64,000 bases of DNA from Vibrio maritimus (GCF_021441885.1 NZ_CP090438.1:2852001-2916000); one strand, 5' to 3'; positions 45,646 through 54,188 are shown, counted from the stretch's first letter. Notes: generated from the sequence alone by a model not told the origin. Numbers and translations are program-made.

Positions 45646-47025
45646 CTAGGAGCGCTTCGCTTTATAGAGCTCTTTATCCGCCCGCTCTATGGCACGTTGA
45701 AACGACTCACCCTTTTTCAATGCTGTCACTCCATAGCTGACTGAGACCGTCAGTCCATGATGATTCACGACATCGCTACCAATCGCGTGTTGTATTTTTC
45801 TCGCCACATCATGAGCAAAGTCCACTTCGCACCCAACGAGAACCACCAAAAACTCATCGCCACCAAGCCTTAATACATAGTCATTATCTCGAACGCCATC
45901 AACAAGCTTATCGGCTATGTACTTGATAGATTGATCGCCAAACGCATGACCAAACTTATCATTGATCCGCTTTAGACTATCTCCATCGATAGCGATGATA
46001 CTCGTCGGTTGCGACTCAACCCGGGCAACAAAATAGTCATCATTGAGAATGCTTCGGTTGTACAGACCTGTAAGCTCATCTCGCTGAGCTTGAATCCGGA
46101 CCTCTTTCAAAGCTGCGCGACTGAACTTGAGCTCGGCAAACTTTCGAAACAGCAAATAACTCATCAAAAAGTAAACAAACAGCAACCAAAAATAGTCGGT
46201 AAGCACTTTGAAAATGGGTACCCGATAGACAAAGATGGTTTGATTGTCAGCCACATGTTCTTCGGTATGGGAAAATCTCTCGAACGGGTAATCCGCGTAC
46301 TGGATGATGTGTTGCTTGTAGGTACCATAAGATTTTTGAGCGATTTGTTTCCCATTCGCCAACAGCGCTGCTTCATCAACAGGCAAATCTATCGAAAAGT
46401 CTCCGATGATCTCGCCTTGATAGCGAACTGGACTCGAGATAGAGATAACCAATTGTCCATCAACCAGTTGATTCGCATACAGTGAAGAGATGACCACATT
46501 GTCACTCAGTTGGCGTTGCGAGGCATATTTCGCACAACTGTTATTGGACTGGCATTTCTCTCGACCAAAGTACGCCTCATTGACCACAAAGTCGTCATTC
46601 TTAATGTTGGTAAATAGCTTATTGCAGATAAAAGAGCGGTATTTGATCGGTACAAAGGCTCTTTGATAGATATCATCGAAGCTTTCGAGTAAGCGATTAA
46701 ACTCAAGCAAGACAACCGCTGAGTGCGCGCAAATTTTGCTGTCGTCCATAGAATAAACCCGAGCGAATTTTTCTCCATACTGCTGCTTGGTGTAAGACAG
46801 GATAGAAGACATATCGGCTTCATTGCTCGCACTATTTTCGATTCGTTCACTCAAGTACTTAGAAAACAGAACCACATTCATTTTATGTTGATCAATAGCG
46901 GTCGTGATTCTAGAAAAGTATTCGAGCTCCCGTTTGACGAATTGATCAGACATGACCATGACGGTAAAGGTAAACGCGGTCAACGAGATGATCGTTGACC
47001 TCAAAATAATAGAAGAATCAAACAT
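45646..47025 (-). CDS. Membrane diguanylate cyclase with periplasmic sensor
   Basis: A 459-residue protein from the start at 47025. It has a membrane segment at about 6-26, a ~240-residue periplasmic sensor region containing several cysteines (C99, C134, C158, C164), a second membrane segment near 275-295 and a C-terminal GGDEF domain. The active site RLGGDEF (386-392) is intact, and the inhibitory site RDND (379-382) lies exactly five residues before GGDEF. It should therefore make c-di-GMP with product inhibition. It begins 17 bases after the LuxR-type regulator gene and is the last gene of the signalling operon. The start is chosen because upstream in-frame codons lie inside that gene. Confidence 0.9.
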   Translation of the reverse strand: MFDSSIILRSTIISLTAFTFTVMVMSDQFVKRELEYFSRITTAIDQHKMNVVLFSKYLSERIENSASNEADMSSILSYTKQQYGEKFARVYSMDDSKICAHSAVVLLEFNRLLESFDDIYQRAFVPIKYRSFICNKLFTNIKNDDFVVNEAYFGREKCQSNNSCAKYASQRQLSDNVVISSLYANQLVDGQLVISISSPVRYQGEIIGDFSIDLPVDEAALLANGKQIAQKSYGTYKQHIIQYADYPFERFSHTEEHVADNQTIFVYRVPIFKVLTDYFWLLFVYFLMSYLLFRKFAELKFSRAALKEVRIQAQRDELTGLYNRSILNDDYFVARVESQPTSIIAIDGDSLKRINDKFGHAFGDQSIKYIADKLVDGVRDNDYVLRLGGDEFLVVLVGCEVDFAHDVARKIQHAIGSDVVNHHGLTVSVSYGVTALKKGESFQRAIERADKELYKAKRS

Positions 47026-47041
47026 AGAAGATAACGACTCA

Positions 47042-47626
47042 TTACTTAAGCATCGTGATAAGCTCAACGATATTGTTCGCATTGTATTTTTTCAGAATAC
47101 GTGCCTTGTAGGTGCTCACTGTTTTTGCACTCAGTGAAAGTACCTCTGCGATATCAGCATTGCCTTTCCCCTGTATTAGGTAATCGAGCACCATTTTTTC
47201 TCGTGTGGAGAGCGGTTTGCCCAATTGACGCTGCTGATCTTTGTGCGGGAACTTGAAGTAGCTATACCCTTGCAGAATGCTTTCAATAGCACCGCCCAGC
47301 GTTTCCAAACTCTCCGATTTATAGACGAACCCATTGGCATTTAGCTTCATCGCTGTGTCCGCGTGTATTGCATTTTTGTCTGCGGACAAAAACAGGACCT
47401 TACCTCGGTACCCTCTCGCACGAATACGCGTTAAAAAGTCAAAGCCGTTGCTGTCTCCTAGATCAACATCGAGTACGAGCAAATCATAGTGCTGACTTGT
47501 CGCCAACTGCAGCGCTTTCTCTGCACTAGGCTCTGAGTCTACAGCCGATATATAAGGAAGCTGCCCTATCGTTGATTTAACCGCTGCACCTACGATTGGG
47601 TGGTCATCTACCACTAAACATTTCAT
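47042..47626 (-). CDS. Response regulator, receiver plus LuxR-type DNA-binding domain
   Basis: A 194-residue NarL/BvgA/RocA-type regulator. The receiver has acidic residues VVDDHP and phosphoacceptor Asp53 (LDVDLGDSNG); the HTH domain is at about 128-194 (LSTREKMVLDYL, LSAKTVSTYKARIL). The ATG at 47626 has AAAGGGG about seven bases before it. An earlier ATG at 47644 overlaps the previous stop codon and is the alternative start. It is the probable transcription output of the hybrid kinase encoded upstream. Confidence 0.93.
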   Translation of the reverse strand: MKCLVVDDHPIVGAAVKSTIGQLPYISAVDSEPSAEKALQLATSQHYDLLVLDVDLGDSNGFDFLTRIRARGYRGKVLFLSADKNAIHADTAMKLNANGFVYKSESLETLGGAIESILQGYSYFKFPHKDQQRQLGKPLSTREKMVLDYLIQGKGNADIAEVLSLSAKTVSTYKARILKKYNANNIVELITMLK

Positions 47627-47636
47627 ACCTGCCCCT

Positions 47637-48779
47637 TTACTCATACATCATGCATACCGCTTCAATGGGCATAGGTTTGCCCGTCAGAAAGCCTTGGCAC
47701 ACTTCGATTCCCAATCGTTTGAGCTCATCAAACACGACTTCATCTTCAACGCCTTCAGCCACCAGCCTTAGTTCCAACTTTTGTGACAAATAGCGAATGG
47801 TTTTAACGATATTCAAATGAGAAGGGTTATGCGTGCAATCCTTAACAAAGCCGCGGTCGATCTTTATCTCTGTGAATGGGATAGACGAGAGCTTTGTCAA
47901 AGAAGAGGATCCCGTCCCAAAATCATCAATGGAAATACCGATACCATTTAAACGAAGTCTTGCTAGGTTCTTAAGCAGACACACCGATTCCACATAAGCA
48001 TGAGCCTCTGTCAGTTCAAAGGTGAAATAGCAAGGATCCACGCCATGCGTTTGACACGTCTCCAGAAAGCTATCGGTGAAGTCCTCACGCAACAGGTTAC
48101 GATCATTGATATTGATCGCGACTGGGTAGTGAAGTTTACCCTGTTCATAGTCTTGAATCGTATTGCGAAGGATCACGTCAAACAGCTCACCATCCAGTGA
48201 TAGGCGCTCTACGTGTGGTAAAAACTCCGCAGGTGAAATGAACCCCTTAATTGGGTGTATCCATCTCGCCAGTACTTCAAAACCAATCACCTTGCCGTCA
48301 GCGAATCTAACTTTAGGTTGGTAGTAGTTCTTTATCTCTCGATTGGCCAGGGCCAGAAGCACCTCATCACCATTAATGCTTTGCTTGGGCATTCGAGAGC
48401 GCATGGACTTACAAAGCCCGCGAATCCGACTGATCTCCTGTACTAATTGCGAATCTTTATAAGGCTTTCTTAGATGACCTACTGTAGAGAAGCTGAATCG
48501 CTTACAAATGATTTTGATGGTATTGCTTATCGAATCGCCCATCCCAGTACAAATGACCACGGCAGACTTAACATTCATGCTACCCAATTCAACAATAAAC
48601 TCTATACCATCCATCTCTGGCATATCCACATCGAAGAGGATGATGTCGTACTGCTCACCTTTGACGAGTTGCAACGCTTTGGCTGCGCTATTAGCGCAGG
48701 TGACGGCTCCATATTGAGCTAAACGACTGCTTAGTACAGTAAGTTGAATGTCGTCATCATCCACTATCAGCATCTTCAT
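47637..48779 (-). CDS. Response regulator with EAL phosphodiesterase domain (RocR/VieA-like)
   Basis: A 380-residue protein. The receiver domain (1-120) has IVDDDD, phosphoacceptor Asp50 (FDVDMPEMDG) and Lys104 (LRKP). The EAL domain (135-380) has E167-V-L-A-R in place of EALAR, then NINDRN, DDFGTGSSS, EIKID and AEGVE, so the catalytic residues are kept and c-di-GMP hydrolysis is likely. Its ATG overlaps the kinase stop codon by four bases, implying coupled translation. There is no DNA-binding tail as in VieA, so it is closer to Pseudomonas RocR. Confidence 0.93.
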   Translation of the reverse strand: MKMLIVDDDDIQLTVLSSRLAQYGAVTCANSAAKALQLVKGEQYDIILFDVDMPEMDGIEFIVELGSMNVKSAVVICTGMGDSISNTIKIICKRFSFSTVGHLRKPYKDSQLVQEISRIRGLCKSMRSRMPKQSINGDEVLLALANREIKNYYQPKVRFADGKVIGFEVLARWIHPIKGFISPAEFLPHVERLSLDGELFDVILRNTIQDYEQGKLHYPVAININDRNLLREDFTDSFLETCQTHGVDPCYFTFELTEAHAYVESVCLLKNLARLRLNGIGISIDDFGTGSSSLTKLSSIPFTEIKIDRGFVKDCTHNPSHLNIVKTIRYLSQKLELRLVAEGVEDEVVFDELKRLGIEVCQGFLTGKPMPIEAVCMMYE

Positions 48780-51700
48780 AATTCAACCTTCTGCATTGCT
48801 AAGTAGTTGTTTACATGAGCGACTTGTTGATTCATTTCCTCAATCAGCTCATCTAATATCCATTGCACTTCATCCAGCTCACATTGTTCTATCTGCAAAG
48901 CAATGTTCTCCACAGATTTAACGCCGAGGATCGCACTGCCTCCTTTTATTTTGTGAGCCACTTTTTTGATCGCCGATACAGTCTCGGCTTTCCCGAGCGC
49001 CGCAATATCTCTTTTCATGGAATCAACAAAGATGGTTGCTAGCTGAGCACGTTCACGCTCTGGAAATCCGAGAATCCAATCGGGGAACTCTGTCTTACTT
49101 TCTAAGTGATGAAATACCTGCAGATGAAGCTCTTCAAGCGTGTAGGGCTTGTTCAGTACGCCACTAAACACATTTTGACTCTCCTCGAGAACTTTCTTGG
49201 TATCGTTTATCGCCGTGCAGACGATAATTGGAATGTGCTGCTTCAAAGGGTTTGAGTGAATCGCCGTCGCCAAATCAACACCATCCATGTCTGGCATGTG
49301 ATAATCAGTAAAGACAATATCGACAGACTCCTCGCTGATAAACTCGGTTGCATCCACGGCATTAGAAAAGGCATAGACGGTCGCGCCTAAATACTCCAAT
49401 TGCAATCTCATGACACTCAGGTTGATGCTGTTGTCATCAACAATGACAACGCGCGCTGCAAACTTATCTGATGGTAAAACATCATCCGATCCCATCACCT
49501 CATCGATATGCTCAATACGGGAATAGATTTGATCCAGATATGAAGACTCATTGAGATTGAGCACAAAGTTATTACCGCGATGCAATAGAACCAACTGTTC
49601 ATCATTGTCGTGAAACTTGACCGCACTAGTCTGCATTCCCCAACTGCTGAGCCATGGCGCTAGCTCTGGGCGAGACTTCGGTATCAACTTAACCTCTACG
49701 TGGTCTTTGTCTGAGTAGTGTTTTGCCTTTTCAAACGGTATGAATAGTTCGAAGCACGTTCCTTTACCGAGTTCAGAGTGACACTCGACCCGACCCTGCA
49801 TCAGCTCCACCAATTGGTAAACGATGCTAAGCCCAAGCCCAGTACCACCAAACTTTCTAGTGGTAATGGCATCTTCAGCTTGCTTAAATGGCTGGATAGC
49901 GAGATCTATTTGCTCTGGAGTCATGCCGATGCCGGAATCGAATATCGTTAGTCGTAAATGCTCAGCCTCAACTTGATATTGAACCGACACCACTCCAGAT
50001 TCGGTAAACTTAATCGCATTGGAAAGTAAGTTAGCCAGAACCTGCTTGATACGAACTCCATCGCAGTGGATCTTATCGATAACGGATATCTGTGGCGTAA
50101 ACTCAAGATTGAGTGCTTTCTTTGCGGCCATCGGCTCAAATTGACGAACCACCTCACTGACCAACGCGAGTGGGGATGCGGGCTCATAGACCAAGGACAA
50201 CTCGTTGGCTTCTAGCTTTGAAAAGTCCAGAACCGTATCTACCAGCCGGCTCAAGTGTGAAGCGGATTCATAGGCTTGCGACTGCAAAGTTGCGACTTTC
50301 TGCGAGAGTACCTCTGTTCTCATAAGCTCTAGCGCCCCTTGCAAACCAGCAATCGGTGTTCTTAGCTCATGACTCATCATGGCAAGAAAGCGTTCTCTGA
50401 CTTTCACTGCCTGGCGCTCTTGGTGATTCGCCTCTAAGATACTGTTCTCATATCGTTTTTGCTCAGTAATGTCACTGATAGTGGTCAGCAAAAGTGAAGA
50501 ACCACTGGTCGGGTCCTCAATGGATTTACTGGCTACCTGAACATCATGAAAGTTCAATTGACAGCCCTGCATGCGATACTGACCTTGTGGAAGGTTTTCT
50601 AACTGCCCTAATAGCAGCACATCCGTCGCCCGCTGCTCATCATGCAATAGACATTTCTGACACTGCCCTTTTTGAAAACTCGGACAGTTGGACAACTGAA
50701 TTTCACCATCGGGTTTAGCGATAAAAATAATACTGTTGAATTCATTGATGATTTCTTGCAGTCGCTTGAGCTCTGCGTCTTTTTGTTGTACCTGACGTTC
50801 GCGGTGCTCAACCTTTAACTTGCTGTTCAACAGGGTCAGATACAAGACGCCCAATAGAGCAAACACTAAGATTAGAACCAACACACTGTAGTACCACACC
50901 GTCTGCTTTTTGTAGCCTTCGACCATCTCAAACTGTCGATAGCGGTTCTTTATCTTTAGTACTTCGCCATTATCAAATGTGCTGATCAACTGATTGATAA
51001 GAGTAAATAAAGCGGTATCTTGGTGCCTGACGGTAAACGCTAAGTTGAGCTCAAGTTCCGTATCGATAAGCGTATACTGCTCCCCTATGAGATTACTCAC
51101 TGTAAACGTACTGGCGACATCTACCGGTAAGTAAATCACTGATAACTTGCCTTGCTCTAAATCCTTCAACATGACCTCGATGTCGTCATAGGCCACCAAA
51201 TTTAACGTGGTCTCTGTTTGCAGTTGTTCTACATGACTAATCTTGGTTTGAATAAGGATCCCTGCTTTAGAGTCACTCTTGATCATTCCTGTATCACCCA
51301 CGACACCACGATATTTCAGCGTCATGAAAGGCTGTGTCACCAAGTTATGAGCAACAGGATTACGACCAACGTAACTGACGACTCCCAAATCAGCGGAGGA
51401 CTCGCTGTCCAATGGCAAATATTGAATATCAACCCCAACTCTGGATCCAAGCATGGACATAAAGTCCGGAATTGCACCTATGTAGGTCCCTGAAGATGAC
51501 TGTGAGATAAGCGGTGGAAGATTATCACGCATCGAATACGTCACGACTTCATCCTCATGAAGCGAATGAAATGCTATCAACGCCTTATCCAGTAAATAAT
51601 AAGGGTTCGATGACGAAAAGTAACTCGGCAGTCTATTGTCATTGGCAAGCTGGATCACTTTGTTAATGATATCCACCAACACGGACTGCTCGTAAGACGC

Positions 51701-52369
51701 AACTAATCGAACTTCTTCTCTCGGTAGCCATTTAGGAAATTCAATTGAGGCATGCAGATCATTATTTGAATCTACATAGTTGGCAATATTGATATAACTG
51801 GCGACCAAAGCATGCGCCTTTCCTGAATGCACTAAAGCCACGCCCATATCAAAGCTATCTACCATTGCTGGACGTTGATTGGTCTGCTGCTGGATAACCT
51901 CACAATAGACAGAGCCACTTAAACAAACCCAGCGCCTTCGTTCCTCGGGTCTGGTTGTATTGTGAGGATCGGCGAGGTAGACCGCAGTCGATGTCTGGTA
52001 AAACGGGTCAGAAAAAAGAACTTTTTTACGTCGCTCTTCCGTCATGCTGTAACCCATTGCAATATCCACTTCACCACGACTCACCGCATCGAAAACTGCG
52101 TCGATGTTTGGATACTTTTTAAGGGTAATAGGAAGATTAAGGATGGCCGCTAAGCTGCTCACATAGTCATTTGATGTCGAAAAATACTGCCCTACATACT
52201 CCCCTGGAGTATCTTGACTCTGCCTTGTCGCTAACACAGCAACGCGCAGTTTATCCTTCTTCGTTAAATACTCTCTCTCCTGCCCTGACAACATCAGTTC
52301 GTCAGCCAGTAGTAGTCCTGAGAAGCTAACGATGAATAAGGACAATACAGACGTTAACCAACGTTTCAT
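48776..52369 (-). CDS. Hybrid sensor kinase with two periplasmic solute-binding domains (RocS/BvgS/EvgS-like)
   Basis: A 1197-residue unorthodox kinase. In order: signal peptide (1-22), two SBP_bac_3-type periplasmic domains (about 38-265 and 270-480), one membrane segment (492-514), a coiled coil (515-540) and a PAS-like domain (about 541-640) with cysteines C562, C570, C573 and C603. Then come HisKA with phospho-His667 (SHELRTP), HATPase (N-box NLLSNAIKF, GGTGLGLS), a receiver with Asp1022 (TDYHMPDMDG) and an Hpt domain with His1139 (AHKIKGGS). All phosphorelay residues are present. It is the first of four genes on the minus strand, followed by the EAL and LuxR-type regulators it most likely phosphorylates. 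The ligand is unknown; relatives bind small acids or amino acids. Confidence 0.94.
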   Translation of the reverse strand: MKRWLTSVLSLFIVSFSGLLLADELMLSGQEREYLTKKDKLRVAVLATRQSQDTPGEYVGQYFSTSNDYVSSLAAILNLPITLKKYPNIDAVFDAVSRGEVDIAMGYSMTEERRKKVLFSDPFYQTSTAVYLADPHNTTRPEERRRWVCLSGSVYCEVIQQQTNQRPAMVDSFDMGVALVHSGKAHALVASYINIANYVDSNNDLHASIEFPKWLPREEVRLVASYEQSVLVDIINKVIQLANDNRLPSYFSSSNPYYLLDKALIAFHSLHEDEVVTYSMRDNLPPLISQSSSGTYIGAIPDFMSMLGSRVGVDIQYLPLDSESSADLGVVSYVGRNPVAHNLVTQPFMTLKYRGVVGDTGMIKSDSKAGILIQTKISHVEQLQTETTLNLVAYDDIEVMLKDLEQGKLSVIYLPVDVASTFTVSNLIGEQYTLIDTELELNLAFTVRHQDTALFTLINQLISTFDNGEVLKIKNRYRQFEMVEGYKKQTVWYYSVLVLILVFALLGVLYLTLLNSKLKVEHRERQVQQKDAELKRLQEIINEFNSIIFIAKPDGEIQLSNCPSFQKGQCQKCLLHDEQRATDVLLLGQLENLPQGQYRMQGCQLNFHDVQVASKSIEDPTSGSSLLLTTISDITEQKRYENSILEANHQERQAVKVRERFLAMMSHELRTPIAGLQGALELMRTEVLSQKVATLQSQAYESASHLSRLVDTVLDFSKLEANELSLVYEPASPLALVSEVVRQFEPMAAKKALNLEFTPQISVIDKIHCDGVRIKQVLANLLSNAIKFTESGVVSVQYQVEAEHLRLTIFDSGIGMTPEQIDLAIQPFKQAEDAITTRKFGGTGLGLSIVYQLVELMQGRVECHSELGKGTCFELFIPFEKAKHYSDKDHVEVKLIPKSRPELAPWLSSWGMQTSAVKFHDNDEQLVLLHRGNNFVLNLNESSYLDQIYSRIEHIDEVMGSDDVLPSDKFAARVVIVDDNSINLSVMRLQLEYLGATVYAFSNAVDATEFISEESVDIVFTDYHMPDMDGVDLATAIHSNPLKQHIPIIVCTAINDTKKVLEESQNVFSGVLNKPYTLEELHLQVFHHLESKTEFPDWILGFPERERAQLATIFVDSMKRDIAALGKAETVSAIKKVAHKIKGGSAILGVKSVENIALQIEQCELDEVQWILDELIEEMNQQVAHVNNYLAMQKVEL

Positions 52370-52487
52370 AAGGCAGTACTCTCTTTGCTATTGAGTACGC
52401 ATCATATGAACGACGATCTATTAGTCAAACGTACCCCAAAAAGAGTAATTAATATAATACACTGATATTAAGAACCTTTTTATAAGA

Positions 52488-52528
52488 TGTAAGTCTAGGA
52501 CTACATAAATCTCCTAATATTCCTACAT
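52488..52528. promoter_or_regulatory. Repeated motif upstream of the signalling operon, candidate regulator site
   Basis: ATGTAAGTCTAGGACTACAT (52488-52507) is a near-palindrome with one extra base. CTACATA recurs 22 bases later at 52523-52529, preceded by TCCTAATATTC. This gives direct repeats two helical turns apart inside an AT-rich promoter-like stretch 120-160 bases before the kinase gene. Autoregulation by the encoded LuxR-type regulator is a guess. Confidence 0.35.
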
Positions 52529-52584
52529 ATTTATAATACAAATAAATCCGAGAGAAGCTTAATAGAGAAGTGGGTTGCATCGCA

Positions 52585-52609
52585 TAAAAAAGAAGCGGCT
52601 TGCGCCGCT
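52585..52609 (-). terminator. Terminator with GNRA loop upstream of the kinase operon
   Basis: On the minus strand AGCGGC-GCAA-GCCGCT is followed by TCTTTTTT. It lies 215 bases before the kinase start and does not follow any recognised gene. Confidence 0.85.
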
Positions 52610-52634
52610 CAAATCTACCGACAATCAGCGGTCG

Positions 52635-52685
52635 TTATCGACCACGTGGGGCAGTGCTCAAAACAGGTTTAGTGGAAGTTTTCAT
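52635..52685 (-). CDS. Possible 16-codon leader peptide
   Basis: An ATG-to-TAA frame encoding MKTSTKPVLSTAPRGR, ending inside the loop of a hairpin just upstream of a terminator. No strong ribosome site is seen (only GAAAG about ten bases upstream). It could be chance. It is listed because its position relative to the hairpins is that of an attenuator leader peptide. Confidence 0.2.
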   Translation of the reverse strand: MKTSTKPVLSTAPRGR

Positions 52686-52829
52686 TTGTAGCTTTCAAAC
52701 AACAGGTGATGAACTATTGACTAAAAGACTTGGCATTTTTCTAAGTAGATACTTTGATGGCTCAGTATACAAAGTAGCGACTTAACATTGCCTTAAAAAC
52801 CTCAAAACCATGTAGTTACATTACCCAAC

Positions 52830-52865
52830 CCGCTTTAGAGTTACAACTCTAAAGCGGCCATTTTT
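52830..52865 (+). terminator. Orphan terminator-like hairpin
   Basis: A perfect 11-bp stem (CCGCTTTAGAG / CTCTAAAGCGG) with a TTACAA loop is followed by CCATTTTT on the plus strand. No plus-strand gene ends here. The 300 bases to its right (52866-53164) hold nothing I can name. Confidence 0.6.
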
Positions 52866-53164
52866 GGTATTTCGACAGTTTGTTCTATTAGCTATAAAGA
52901 GCCTCGATCAACCTCAATTAGGTTATAGTTACGTAAATAAATTACAAAAACCGCAAACCCAAGAAGTTGATTCCAATTAGCGTAAGACACAAGCCAAATC
53001 GTCTTCTCCCCACAGGTGCGTATAGTTGTCAATACGGCCAGAGCTTTCTCTAAATATCACAATGTAAAATTGACAAGGTGAAGTCCCCGAAATGACTGAA
53101 AACTAATTCGACGTACGCGCTGAAGTCTGAACAGAAAAAATTCGCGGAACTAGTTATTAATACT

Positions 53165-53192
53165 AAAAAAGGCACCTTAATTGGTACCTTTC
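53165..53192 (-). terminator. Terminator of oxyR2
   Basis: On the minus strand AAGGTACC / GGTGCCTT with an AATTAA loop is followed by six Ts, about 40 bases past the oxyR stop. Confidence 0.8.
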
Positions 53193-53228
53193 ACTAGTGC
53201 TCACAGGGCTAGTTTTGCGAATGTCGAC

Positions 53229-54134
53229 TTACAGCAACTCCGAGACGACGTCTGCTAGCTGTAAGAAAGAGTCTCGTCTTGAAGAACTTGGACGCCATAC
53301 GAGTCCAATATCTCGGTGCGCTTGCTGACCTGGAGGCTCAACCACGATCAAGTTTTGATTTTCCAAAAGACCGTGTTCTATCGCCATTTGAGGGATAAAA
53401 GTGGTACCTAGACCATTAGCAACCATCTGAACCAAGGTATGCAAACTGGTGGCACTGAATGGGTTAATCTTCTCTTTCTCTGTAAGCTTACAGGCGGAAA
53501 CGGCGTGCTCCGTAAGACAGTGCTCGTTTTCTAGTAAGAACACAGATTCGTCGGGCAAGTCATCATATTTGATTGGGACGCGGATGTTGTCAGCCTGATT
53601 GCGACTGATTACCATCTTAAACGGGTCATGTCCCACAATGCAGCTTTCCATCGTGCCGATATCCATCGGGAGTGCAAGGATCAGTACATCCAGTTCACCA
53701 TGGCGCAGCGCCGCAAGTAAGTTGGCTGTCGTGTCTTCTCTAAGTAGAAGGTTAAGCTGAGGATAGCGCGCATTAATTTCCTGAACCAAATCACACAACA
53801 AAAACGGCGCGATAGTCGGAATACAACCAAGCTTAAGCTGGCCTTGCATGACGTCGCCCTGGCAAAGACTACCTAATTCAATAAGATCCTGTCCCTTTGC
53901 CAGCAGCTCACGTCCCTGGGACACCACCATCTCACCCGCTTGAGTAAACACGAGCGGACTTTTCTTGTCTTTCTTTTCGTATAGAGGACAACCGATGAGT
54001 TCTTCGAGGTTTTGAATACCCTTACTCAGTGTCGATTGACTGACGAAACAACGTTCAGCGGCTTCACTAAAGTGTCGGGTTTCATGAAGGGTAACCAGGT
54101 AATGAAGCTGCTTTAAACTTGGCCATTTGTTCAT
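53229..54134 (-). CDS. oxyR2: Peroxide-sensing LysR regulator, OxyR2 type
   Basis: Activates peroxide defence genes when a disulfide forms between its two cysteines. The 301-residue protein has the LysR HTH (HFSEAAERCFVSQSTLSKGI) and a sensor domain with Cys206 and Cys215 (HCLTEHAVSAC). The residue two before Cys206 is Glu204. E. coli OxyR and Vibrio OxyR1 have Gly there, whereas Vibrio vulnificus OxyR2, which is hypersensitive to peroxide, has Glu. The numbering coincides exactly with that protein as I recall it. The start at 54134 (MNKWPSLKQL) fits the family. Divergent from the peroxiredoxin gene, its known target in vibrios. Confidence 0.9.
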   Translation of the reverse strand: MNKWPSLKQLHYLVTLHETRHFSEAAERCFVSQSTLSKGIQNLEELIGCPLYEKKDKKSPLVFTQAGEMVVSQGRELLAKGQDLIELGSLCQGDVMQGQLKLGCIPTIAPFLLCDLVQEINARYPQLNLLLREDTTANLLAALRHGELDVLILALPMDIGTMESCIVGHDPFKMVISRNQADNIRVPIKYDDLPDESVFLLENEHCLTEHAVSACKLTEKEKINPFSATSLHTLVQMVANGLGTTFIPQMAIEHGLLENQNLIVVEPPGQQAHRDIGLVWRPSSSRRDSFLQLADVVSELL

Positions 54135-54188
54135 GGTAACTGCCTGTTTTGGGACCAGAATCAAAAAAGGAATCGGCCGTGTAGCTTC

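Larger units (their letters stand above)
52583..52757 (-). ncRNA. Candidate leader or small RNA upstream of the signalling operon
   Basis: On the minus strand TATACT (52764-52769) is a good -10, though its -35 is poor. About 175 bases further on there is a strong terminator. Between them lie a 16-codon ORF and a hairpin (GGTCG-ATAA-CGACC, 52630-52643) whose loop contains the ORF's stop codon. CCGCT just after that hairpin can pair with AGCGG of the terminator stem, so mutually exclusive structures are possible, as in attenuators. Either an attenuator for the kinase operon or a stand-alone small RNA. Confidence 0.35.

Noticed and set aside
52600..52785. A 61-codon plus-strand frame in the gap before the kinase operon
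   Set aside because: TTG start inside a terminator stem, no ribosome site and no domain.
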